NCBI RefSeq assembly: GCF_910592395.1
Contig: NC_088321.1
Span: 2,730,001 to 2,794,000, forward strand
Reading direction: 5' to 3'
DNA length: 64,000 bases
DNA from: Lineus longissimus
Taxonomy: Eukaryota > Nemertea > Pilidiophora > Heteronemertea > Lineidae
Shown: positions 23,001 through 35,000 of the stretch, in pieces
How the letters are laid out: the number at the start of each line of letters is the position of its first letter
How positions within the stretch are numbered: position 1 is the stretch's first letter
The notes under the pieces: model-generated
The model's database searches: none
The model's input: the letters and a program-made list of their open reading frames with translations, nothing else
Told to the model about the DNA's origin: nothing
Program-made: the position numbers and the translations under genes

Positions 23001-26000
23001 TCAACACTGCTTCCCACTCTGCAATAAGGCCCGGGTTTGATCCCCTTCTCAAGGAACTGTGTGGTCAACACTGCTTCCTACTCTGCAATAAGGCCCGGGT
23101 TTGATCCCCTTCTCAAGGAACTGTGTTGTCAACACTGCTTCCTACCCTGCAATAAGGCCCGGGTTTGATCCCCTTCTCAAGGAACTGTGTGGTCAACACT
23201 GCTTCCTACTCTGCAATAAGGCCCGGGTTTGATCCCCTTCTCAAGGAACTGTGTTGTCAACACTGCTTCCTACCCTGCAATAAGGCCCGGGTTTGATCCC
23301 CTTCTCAAGGAACTGTGTGGTCAACACTGCTTCCTACCCCGCAATAAGGCCCGGGTTTGATCCCCTTCTCAAGGAACTGTGTGGTCAACACTGCTTCCTA
23401 CCCCGCAATAAGGCCCGGGTTTGATCCCCTTCTCAAGGAACTGTGTTGTCAACACTGCTTCCTACTCCGCAATAAGGCCTGGGTTTGATCCCCTTCTCAA
23501 GGATCTGTGTGGTCAACACTGCTTCCTACCCCGCAATAAGGCCCGGGTTTAATCCCCTTCTCAAGGAACTGTGTTGTCAACACTGCTTCCTACTCTGCAA
23601 TAAGGCCCGGGTTTGATCCCCTTCTCAAGGAACTGTGTTGTCAACACTGCTTCCTACTCTGCAATAAGGCCCGGGTTTAATCCCCTTCTCAAGGAACTGT
23701 GTTGTCAACACTGCTTCCTACTCTGCAATAAGGCCCGGGTTTGATCCCCTTCTCAAGGAACTGTGTGGTCAACACTACTTCCTATCCTGCAATAAGGCCC
23801 GGGTTTAATCCCCTTCTCAAGGAACTGTGTTGTCAACACTGCTTCCTACTCTGCAATAAGGCCCGGGTTTGATCCCCTTCTCAAGCAACTGTGTGGTCAA
23901 CACTGCTTCCTACCCTGCAATAAGACCCGGGTTTGATCCCCTTCTCAAGGAACTGTGTGGTCAACACTGCTTCCTACCCTGCAATAAGACCCGGGTTTGA
24001 TCCCCTTCTCAAGGAACTGTGTGGTCAACACTGCTTCCTACCCTGCAATAAGGCCCGGGTTTGATCCTCTTCTCAAGGAACTGTGTGGTCAACACTGCTT
24101 CCTACCCTGCAATAAGGCCCGGGTTTGATCCTCTTCTCAAGGAACTGTGTGGTCAACACTGCTTCCTACCCTGCAATAAGGCCTGGGTTTGATCCCCTTC
24201 TCAAGGAACTGTGTTGTCAACACTGCTTCCTACCCTGCACTAGATCCGGGTTTGATCCCCTTCTCAAGGAACTGTGTGGTCAACACTGCTTCCTACCCTG
24301 CAATAAGGCCTGGGTTTGATCCCCTTCTCAAGGAACTGTGTTGTCAACACTGCTTCCTACTCTGCAATAAGGCCCAGGTTTGATCCCCTTCTCAAGGAAC
24401 TGTGTGGTCAACACTGCTTCCTACCCTGCAATAAGACCCGGGTTTGATCCCCTTCTCAAGGAACTGTGTGGTCAACACTGCTTCCTACCCTGCAATAAGA
24501 CCTGGGTTTGATCTCCTTCTCAAGGAACTGTGTTGTCAACACTGCTTCCTACCCTGCAATAAGACCCGGGTTTGATCCCCTTCTCAAGGAACTGTGTGGT
24601 CAGCACTGCTTCCTACCCTGCAATAAGACCCGGGTTTGATCCCCTTCTCAAGGAACTGTGTTGTCAACACTGCTTCCTACCCTGCAATAAGACCCGGGTT
24701 TGATCCCCTTCTCAAGGAACTGTGTTGTCAACACTGCTTCCTACCCTGCAATAAGGCCCGGGTTTGATCTCCTTCTCAAGGAACTGTGTTGTCAACACTG
24801 CTTCCTACCCTGCAATAAGACCCGGGTTTGATCCCCTTCTCAAGGAACTGTGTGGTCAACACTGCTTCCTACCCTGCAATAAGGCCTGGGTTTGATCCCC
24901 TTCTCATGGAACTGTTTGGTCAACACTGCTTCCTACCCTGCAATAAGACCCGGGTTTGATCTCCTTCTCAAGGAACTGTGTGGTCAACACTGCTTCCTAC
25001 CCTGCAATAAGGGCCGGGTTTGATCCCCTTCTCAAGGAACTGTGTGGTCAACACTGCTTCCTACCCTGCAATAAGGCCCGGGTTTGATCCCCTTCTCATG
25101 GAACTGTGTGGTCAACACTGCTTCCTACCCTGCAATAAGGGCCGGGTTTGATCTCCTTCTCAAGGAACTGTGTGGTCAACACTGCTTCCTACCCTGCAAT
25201 AAGGCCCGGGTTTGATCACCTTCTCAAGGAACTGTGTGGTCAACACTGCTTCCTACCCCGCAATAAGGCCCGGGTTTGATCTCCTTCTCAAGGAACTGTG
25301 TTGTCAACACTGCTTCCTACCCTGCAATAAGGCCCGGGTTTGATCCCCTTCTCAAGGAACTGTGTGGTCAACACTGCTTCCTACCCTGCAATAAGGCCTG
25401 GGTTTGATCTCCTTCTCAAGGAACTGTGTTGTCAACACTGCTTCCTACCCAGCTATAAGGCCCGGGTTTGATCCCCTTCTCAAGGAACTGTGTTGTCAAC
25501 ACTGCTTCCTACCCTGCAATAAGGCCTGGGTTTGATCTCCTTCTCAAGGAACTGTGTGGTCAACACTGCTTCCTACCCTGCAATAAGGCCCGGGTTTGAT
25601 CCCCTTCTCAAGGAACTGTGTGGTCAACACTGCTTCTTACCCCGCAATAAGGCCCGGGTTTGATCCCCTTCTCAAGGAACTGTGTGGTCAACACTGCTTC
25701 CTACCCTGCAATAAGGCCTGGGTTTGATCCCCTTCTCAAGGAACTGTGTGGTCAACACTGCTTCCTACCCTGCAATAAGGCCCGGGTTTGATCTCCTTCT
25801 CAAGGAACTGTGTGGTCAACACTGTTTCCTACCCTGCAATAAGGCCCGGGTTTGATCCCCTTCTCAAGGAACTGTGTGGTCAACACTGTTTCCTACCCTG
25901 CAATAAGGCCCGGGTTTGATCCCCTTCTCAAGGAACTGTGTGGTCAACACTGCTTCCTACCCTGCAATAAGGCCCGGGTTTGATCCCCTTCTCAAGGAAC

Positions 26001-29000
26001 TGTGTTGTCAACACTGCTTCCTACCCTGCAATAAGGCCTGGGTTTGATCCCCTTCTCAAGGAACTGTGTTGTCAACACTGCTTCCTACCCTGCAATAAGG
26101 CCCGGGTTTGATCCCCTTCTCAAGGAACTGTGTTGTCAACACTGCTTCCTACCCTGCAATAAGGCCCGGGTTTGATCCCCTTCTCAAGGAACTGTGTGGT
26201 CAACACTGCTTCCCACTCTGCAATAAGGCCCGGGTTTGATCCCCTTCTCAAGGAACTGTGTGGTCAACACTGCTTCCTACTCTGCAATAAGGCCCGGGTT
26301 TGATCCCCTTCTCAAGGAACTGTGTTGTCAACACTGCTTCCTACCCTGCAATAAGGCCCGGGTTTGATCCCCTTCTCAAGGAACTGTGTGGTCAACACTG
26401 CTTCCTACTCTGCAATAAGGCCCGGGTTTGATCCCCTTCTCAAGGAACTGTGTTGTCAACACTGCTTCCTACCCTGCAATAAGGCCCGGGTTTGATCCCC
26501 TTCTCAAGGAACTGTGTGGTCAACACTGCTTCCTACCCCGCAATAAGGCCCGGGTTTGATCCCCTTCTCAAGGAACTGTGTGGTCAACACTGCTTCCTAC
26601 CCCGCAATAAGGCCCGGGTTTGATCCCCTTCTCAAGGAACTGTGTTGTCAACACTGCTTCCTACTCCGCAATAAGGCCTGGGTTTGATCCCCTTCTCAAG
26701 GATCTGTGTGGTCAACACTGCTTCCTACCCCGCAATAAGGCCCGGGTTTAATCCCCTTCTCAAGGAACTGTGTTGTCAACACTGCTTCCTACTCTGCAAT
26801 AAGGCCCGGGTTTGATCCCCTTCTCAAGGAACTGTGTTGTCAACACTGCTTCCTACTCTGCAATAAGGCCCGGGTTTAATCCCCTTCTCAAGGAACTGTG
26901 TTGTCAACACTGGTTCCTACTCTGCAATAAGGCCCGGGTTTGATCCCCTTCTCAAGGAACTGTGTGGTCAACACTACTTCCTATCCTGCAATAAGGCCCG
27001 GGTTTAATCCCCTTCTCAAGGAACTGTGTTGTCAACACTGCTTCCTACTCTGCAATAAGGCCCGGGTTTGATCCCCTTCTCAAGCAACTGTGTGGTCAAC
27101 ACTGCTTCCTACCCTGCAATAAGACCCGGGTTTGATCCCCTTCTCAAGGAACTGTGTGGTCAACACTGCTTCCTACCCTGCAATAAGACCCGGGTTTGAT
27201 CCCCTTCTCAAGGAACTGTGTGGTCAACACTGCTTCCTACCCTGCAATAAGGCCCGGGTTTGATCCTCTTCTCAAGGAACTGTGTGGTCAACACTGCTTC
27301 CTACCCTGCAATAAGGCCCGGGTTTGATCCTCTTCTCAAGGAACTGTGTGGTCAACACTGCTTCCTACCCTGCAATAAGGCCTGGGTTTGATCCCCTTCT
27401 CAAGGAACTGTGTTGTCAACACTGCTTCCTACCCTGCACTAGATCCGGGTTTGATCCCCTTCTCAAGGAACTGTGTGGTCAACACTGCTTCCTACCCTGC
27501 AATAAGGCCTGGGTTTGATCCCCTTCTCAAGGAACTGTGTTGTCAACACTGCTTCCTACTCTGCAATAAGGCCCTGGTTTGATCCCCTTCTCAAGGAACT
27601 GTGTGGTCAACACTGCTTCCTACCCTGCAATAAGGGCCGGGTTTGATCCCCTTCTCAAGGAACTGTGTGGTCAACACTGCTTCCTACCCTGCAATAAGGC
27701 CTGGGTTTGATCCCCTTCTCAAGGAACTGTGTGGTCAACACTGCTTCCTACCCTGCAATAAGGCCTGGGTTTGATCCCCTTCTCAAGGAACTGTGTGGTC
27801 AACACTGCTTCCTACCCTGCAATAAGACCCGGTTTTGATCCCCTTCTCAAGGAACTGTGTGGTCAACACTGCTTCCTACCCTGCAATAAGGCCTGGGTTT
27901 GATCCCCTTCTCAAGGAACTGTGTGGTCAACACTGCTTCCTACCCTGCAATAAGGCCCGGGTTTGATCTCCTTCTCAAGGAACTGTGTGGTCTACACTGC
28001 TTCCTACCCTGCAATAAGGCCCGGGTTTGATCTCCTTCTCAAGGAACTGTGTTGTCAACACTGCTTCCTACCCTGCAATAAGACCCGGGTTTGATCCCCT
28101 TCTCAAGGAACTGTGTGGTCAACACTGCTTCCTACCCTGCAATAAGGCCTGGGTTTGATCCCCTTCTCATGGAACTGTTTGGTCAACACTGCTTCCTACC
28201 CTGCAATAAGACCCGGGTTTGATCTCCTTCTCAAGGAACTGTGTGGTCAACACTGCTTCCTACCCTGCAATAAGGGCCGGGTTTGATCCCCTTCTCAAGG
28301 AACTGTGTGGTCAACACTGCTTCCAACACTGCTTCCTACCCTGCAATAAGGCCCGGGTTTGATCCCCTTCTAATGGAACTGTGTGGTCAACACTGCTTCC
28401 TACCCTGCAATAAGGGCCGGGTTTGATCTCCTTCTCAAGGAACTGTGTGGTCAACACTGCTTCCTACCCTGCAATAAGGCCCGGGTTTGATCACCTTCTC
28501 AAGGAACTGTGTGGTTAACACTGCTTCCTACCCCGCAATAAGGCCCGGGTTTGATCTCCTTCTCAAGGAACTGTGTTGTCAACACTGCTTCCTACCCTGC
28601 AATAAGGCCCGGGTTTGATCCCCTTCTCAAGGAACTGTGTGGTCAACACTGCTTCCTACCCTGCAATAAGGCCTGGGTTTGATCTCCTTCTCAAGGAACT
28701 GTGTTGTCAACACTGCTTCCTACCCTGCTATAAGGCCCGGGTTTGATCCCCTTCTCAAGGAACTGTGTTGTCAACACTGCTTCCTACCCTGCAATAAGGC
28801 CTGGGTTTGATCTCCTTCTCAAGGAACTGTGTGGTCAACACTGCTTCCTACCCTGCAATAAGGCCCCGGTTTGATCCCCTTCTCAAGGAACTGTGTGGTC
28901 AACACTGCTTCTTACCCCGCAATAAGGCCCGGGTTTGATCCCCTTCTCAAGGAACTGTGTGGTCAACACTGCTTCCTACCCTGCAATAAGACCCGGGTTT

Positions 29001-32000
29001 GATCCCCTTCTCAAGGAACTGTGTGGTCAACACTGCTTCCTACCCTGCAATAAGACCCGGGTTTGATCCCCTTCTCAAGGAACTGTGTGGTCAACACTGC
29101 TTCCTACCATGCAATAAGGCCCGGGTTTGATCCTCTTCTCAAGGAACTGTGTGGTCAACACTGCTTCCTACCCTGCAATAAGGCCCGGGTTTGATCCTCT
29201 TCTCAAGGAACTGTGTGGTCAACACTGCTTCCTACCCTGCAATAAGGCCTGGGTTTGATCCCCTTCTCAAGGAACTGTGTTGTCAACACTGCTTCCTACC
29301 CTGCACTAGATCCGGGTTTGATCCCCTTCTCAAGGAACTGTGTGGTCAACACTGCTTCCTACCCTGCAATAAGGCCTGGGTTTGATCCCCTTCTCAAGGA
29401 ACTGTGTTGTCAACACTGCTTCCTACTCTGCAATAAGGCCCAGGTTTGATCCCCTTCTCAATGAACTGTGTGGTCAACACTGCTTCCTACCCTGCAATAA
29501 GGGCCGGGTTTGATCCCCTTCTCAAGGAACTGTGTGGTCAACACTGCTTCCTACCCTGCAATAAGGCCTGGGTTTGATCCCCTTCTCAAGGAACTGTGTG
29601 GTCAACACTGCTTCCTACCCTGCAATAAGGCCTGGGTTTGATCCCCTTCTCAAGGAACTGTGTGGTCAACACTGCTTCCTACCCTGCAATAAGACCCGGT
29701 TTTGATCCCCTTCTCAAGGAACTGTGTGGTCAACACTGCTTCCTACCCTGCAATAAGGCCTGGGTTTGATCCCCTTCTCAAGGAACTGTGTGGTCAACAC
29801 TGCTTCCTACCCTGCAATAAGGCCCGGGTTTGATCTCCTTCTCAAGGAACTGTGTGGTCTACACTGCTTCCTACCCTGCAATAAGGCCCGGGTTTGATCT
29901 CCTTCTCAAGGAACTGTGTTGTCAACACTGCTTCCTACCCTGCAATAAGACCCGGGTTTGATCCCCTTCTCAAGGAACTGTGTGGTCAACACTGCTTCCT
30001 ACCCTGCAATAAGGCCTGGGTTTGATCCCCTTCTCATGGAACTGTTTGGTCAACACTGCTTCCTACCCTGCAATAAGACCCGGGTTTGATCTCCTTCTCA
30101 AGGAACTGTGTGGTCAACACTGCTTCCTACCCTGCAATAAGGGCCGGGTTTGATCCCCTTCTCAAGGAACTGTGTGGTCAACACTGCTTCCAACACTGCT
30201 TCCTACCCTGCAATAAGGCCCGGGTTTGATCCCCTTCTAATGGAACTGTGTGGTCAACACTGCTTCCTACCCTGCAATAAGGGCCGGGTTTGATCTCTTT
30301 CTTAAGGAACTGTGTGGTCAACACTGCTTCCTACCCTGCAATAAGGCCCGGGTTTGATCACCTTCTCAAGGAACTGTGTGGTTAACACTGCTTCCTACCC
30401 CGCAATAAGGCCCGGGTTTGATCTCCTTCTCAAGGAACTGTGTTGTCAACACTGCTTCCTACCCTGCAATAAGGCCCGGGTTTGATCCCCTTCTCAAGGA
30501 ACTGTGTGGTCAACACTGCTTCCTACCCTGCAATAAGGCCTGGGTTTGATCTCCTTCTCAAGGAACTGTGTTGTCAACACTGCTTCCTACCCTGCTATAA
30601 GGCCCGGGTTTGATCCCCTTCTCAAGGAACTGTGTTGTCAACACTGCTTCCTACCCTGCAATAAGGCCTGGGTTTGATCTCCTTCTCAAGGAACTGTGTG
30701 GTCAACACTGCTTCCTACCCTGCAATAAGGCCCCGGTTTGATCCCCTTCTCAAGGAACTGTGTGGTCAACACTGCTTCTTACCCCGCAATAAGGCCCGGG
30801 TTTGATCCCCTTCTCAAGGAACTGTGTGGTCAACACTGCTTCCTACCCTGCAATAAGACCCGGGTTTGATCCCCTTCTCAAGGAACTGTGTGGTCAACAC
30901 TGCTTCCTACCCTGCAATAAGGCCTGGGTTTGATCCCCTTCTCAAGGAACTGTGTGGTCAACACTGCTTCCTACCCTGCAATAAGGCCCGGGTTTGATCT
31001 CCTTCTCAAGGAACTGTGTGGTCAACACTGTTTCCTACCCTGCAATAAGGCCCGGGTTTGATCCCCTTCTCAAGGAACTGTGTGGTCAACACTGTTTCCT
31101 ACCCTGCAATAAGGCCCGGGTTTGATCCCCTTCTCAAGGAACTGTGTGGTCAACACTGCTTCCTACCCTGCAATAAGGCCCGGGTTTGATCCCCTTCTCA
31201 AGGAACTGTGTTGTCAACACTGCTTCCTACCCTGCAATAAGGCCCGGGTTTGATCCCCTTCTCAAGGAACTGTGTTGTCAACACTGCTTCCTACCCTGCA
31301 ATAAGGCCCGGGTTTGATCCCCTTCTCAAGGAACTGTGTTGTCAACACTGCTTCCTACCCTGCAATAAGGCCCGGGTTTGATCCCCTTCTCAAGGAACTG
31401 TGTGGTCAACACTGCTTCCTACTCTGCAATAAGGCCCGGGTTTGATCCCCTTCTCAAGGAACTGTGTGGTCAACACTGCTTCCTACTCTGCAATAAGGCC
31501 CGGGTTTGATCCCCTTCTCAAGGAACTGTGTTGTCAACACTGCTTCCTACCCTGCAATAAGGCCCGGGTTTGATCCCCTTCTCAAGGAACTGTGTGGTCA
31601 ACACTGCTTCCTACTCTGCAATAAGGCCCGGGTTTGATCCCCTTCTCAAGGAACTGTGTTGTCAACACTGCTTCCTACCCTGCAATAAGGCCGGGTTTGA
31701 TCCCCTTCTCAAGGAACTGTGTGGTCAACACTGCTTCCTACCCCGCAATAAGGCCCGGGTTTGATCCCCTTCTCAAGGAACTGTGTGGTCAACACTGCTT
31801 CCTACCCCGCAATAAGGCCCGGGTTTGATCCCCTTCTCAAGGAACTGTGTTGTCAACACTGCTTCCTACTCCGCAATAAGGCCTGGGTTTGATCCCCTTC
31901 TCAAGGAACTGTGTTGTCAACACTGCTTCCTACCCTGCAATAAGGCCTGGGTTTGATCTCCTTCTCAAGGAACTGTGTGGTCAACACTGCTTCCTACCCT

Positions 32001-35000
32001 GCAATAAGGCCCGGGTTTGATCCCCTTCTCAAGGATCTGTGTGGTCAACACTGCTTCCTACCCCGCAATAAGGCCCGGGTTTAATCCCCTTCTCAAGGAA
32101 CTGTGTTGTCAACACTGCTTCCTACTCTGCAATAAGGCCCGGGTTTGATCCCCTTCTCAAGGAACTGTGTTGTCAACACTGCTTCCTACTCTGCAATAAG
32201 GCCCGGGTTTAATCCCCTTCTCAAGGAACTGTGTTGTCAACACTGCATCCTACTCTGCAATAAGGCCCGGGTTTGATCCCCTTCTCAAGGAACTGTGTTG
32301 TCAACACTGCTTCCTACTCTGCAATAAGGCCCGGGTTTGATCCCCTTCTCAAGGAACTGTGTTGTCAACACTGCTTCCTACCCTGCAATAAGGCCCGGGT
32401 TTAATCCCCTTCTCAAGGAACTGTGTTGTCAACACTGCTTCCTACTCTGCAATAAGGCCCGGGTTTGATCCCCTTCTCAAGCAACTGTGTGGTCAACACT
32501 GCTTCCTACCCTGCAATAAGACCCGGGTTTGATCCCCTTCTCAAGGAACTGTGTGGTCAACACTGCTTCCTACCCTGCAATAAGGCCCGGGTTTGATCCC
32601 CTTCTCAAGGAACTGTGTGGTCAACACTGCTTCCTACCCTGCAATAAGGGCCGGGTTTGATCCCCTTCTCAAGGAACTGTGTGGTCAACACTGCTTCCTA
32701 CCCTGCAATAAGGCCCGGGTTTGATCCTCTTCTCAAGGAACTGTGTGGTCAACACTGCTTCCTACCCTGCAATAAGGCCCGGGTTTGATCCTCTTCTCAA
32801 GGAACTGTGTGGTCAACACTGCTTCCTACCCTGCAATAAGGCCCGGGTTTGATCTCCTTCTGAAGGAACTGTGTGGTCAACACTGCTTCCTATCCTGCAA
32901 TAAGGCCCGGGTTTGATCCCCTTCTCAAGGAACTGTGTGGTCAACACTGCTTCCTACCCTGCAATAAGGCCCGGGTTTGATCTCCTTCTCAAGGAACAGT
33001 GTGGTCATCACTGCTTCCTACCCTGCGATAAGGCCCGGGTTTGATCCCCTTCTCAAGGAACTGTGTGGTCAACACTGCTTCCTACCCTGCAATAAGGCCC
33101 GGGTTTGATCCCCTTCTCAAGGAACTGTGTGGTCAACACTGCTTCCTACCCTGCAATGAGGCTCGGGTTTGATCCCCTTCTCAAGGAACTGTGACCGATG
33201 GGACTGGTCATGTGTGGCCGTGCTGTGGTAAAGGAAGGAAGAACTGCAAATATAGTGGTTTGAAATGTATGATAACAGCTCTTGGCATAAGGTATAAATG
33301 GACTGGCATTGAGCGATAGGGGTCAAGCCCAGAGAAGGCCTTGAATTACATAAGTTGGAATAAAGGAGAGAATGAGAAGAACTAGATTGTGCTGCCATCT
33401 AACTTTATGCAGCACAACTACAATGCAAATAATTTAAAGGGATACTAGAAGATTCTCCAACAGAACTAACATTCCTGGCTCAGCACAAAACCTACAATGT
33501 ATGAAATACGTGAGGGTCTGTCAGATGAGACTGATAGCTGTGGTCCCTTGTACCTGAGTGCCTATGCCAGGACAAGTAAAAGATACCACATAGGTTGACA
33601 GTAGCCTTCAGTGGACTCCAACTCTCCTGCAGAGATCCAATAGGGTAATGACGCTGGTATTGTTATGATATTGGACTGTGGCTTCATAGGGTATTGGTAC
33701 GATGCTCCTGTCATCAGTGACAGGGCTTGCTCAAAATACAATAGGTTTTTGATCACTTTTAACCAAATTATGATCTTTTTCCAGGAAGAGTTAACAGGAG
33801 GTAAAGACAGTCAATGAGTTTCACACTGCAATCTCTTGGACAGTTATCTAAGCTTCTTTGAACGTGCTGGTTGGCTGGTTGGAAGAATGCGTTTTTGAAA
33901 CTTATATACAGTGGTACCTCCCTTAGCGGACACCTTTCTATAAGGGACAACCTCTCTATTAAGGACACTAGCTTTGGTCCCAAATTGATTGTTTCCATTC
34001 AATTTGACCTCTCTTATGAGGACACCTCTCTATTAAGGACACTAGATTTGGTCCAAAATTGGTTGTTTCCATTCAATTTGACCTCTCTAATCAGGACACC
34101 TCTCTATTAAGGACACTAGCTTTGGTCCCAAATTGATTGTTTCCATTCAATTTGACCTCTCTAATCAGGACACCTCTCTATTAAGGACACTAGCTTTGGT
34201 TCCAAATTGATTGTTTCCATTCAATTTGACCTCTCTAATCAGGACACCTCTCTATTAAGGACACTAGCTTTGGTCCCAAATTGGGAGTTTCCATTCAATT
34301 TGACCTCTCTAATCAGGACACATCTCTATTATTAAGGACACCAGCTTTGGTCACAAATTTGTTGTTTCCATTCAATTTGACCTCTCTATTAAGGACAACC
34401 TCTCTATTAAGGACACTAGCTTTGGTCCCAAATTGGTTGTTTCCATTCAATTTGACCTCTCTAATCTGAACACCTCTCTATTAAGGACACTAGCTTTGGT
34501 CCCGGATTGGTTGTTTCCATTCAATTTGACCTCTCTAATCAGGACACCTCTCTATTAAGGACACTAGCTTTGGTCCCAAATTGGTTGTTTCCATTCAATT
34601 TGACCTCTCTAATCTTGACACCTCTCTACTTGTCGGTCCTGAGGGTGTCCTGAATAGAGAGGTTCTAATTTGGATTGTCTGAACAACACTTGATCTTGCG
34701 CTTTGATAAATCTGTCTAAATTCTTATCTCCTTAAAATGTTCAGCAATCTTATCAAATTTGGATCCGAGAGCTGGCTTGCCAAAACAGGAGGACGATGCA
34801 TGTTTGACGTAATGACACCAAAATGCTTAACAGCGCTGTCTTGAAATCTAACGTCGTACACGACATAAGGCCATTAAGGTCACGACATTAGGTCATGAAG
34901 GTCATGTAAAGGGATGACTTGGACAAACATTTAGAAGGACCAGAGGAGGTGGTACTTTCTTACTTACGATCACAATTTCTCATGAATTGAAAGCCTGTTC

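Noticed and set aside
17309-33192. Many 64-codon plus-strand frames in the satellite
   Set aside because: Three 64-bp units are 192 bp, so the frames recur mechanically; they lie in an intron and use no supported start.
17309-33192. Cluster of tRNA genes
   Set aside because: Only box B and the 3' half of a tRNA-like sequence are repeated. Box A and a complete cloverleaf are present only in the SINE head at 17,289.
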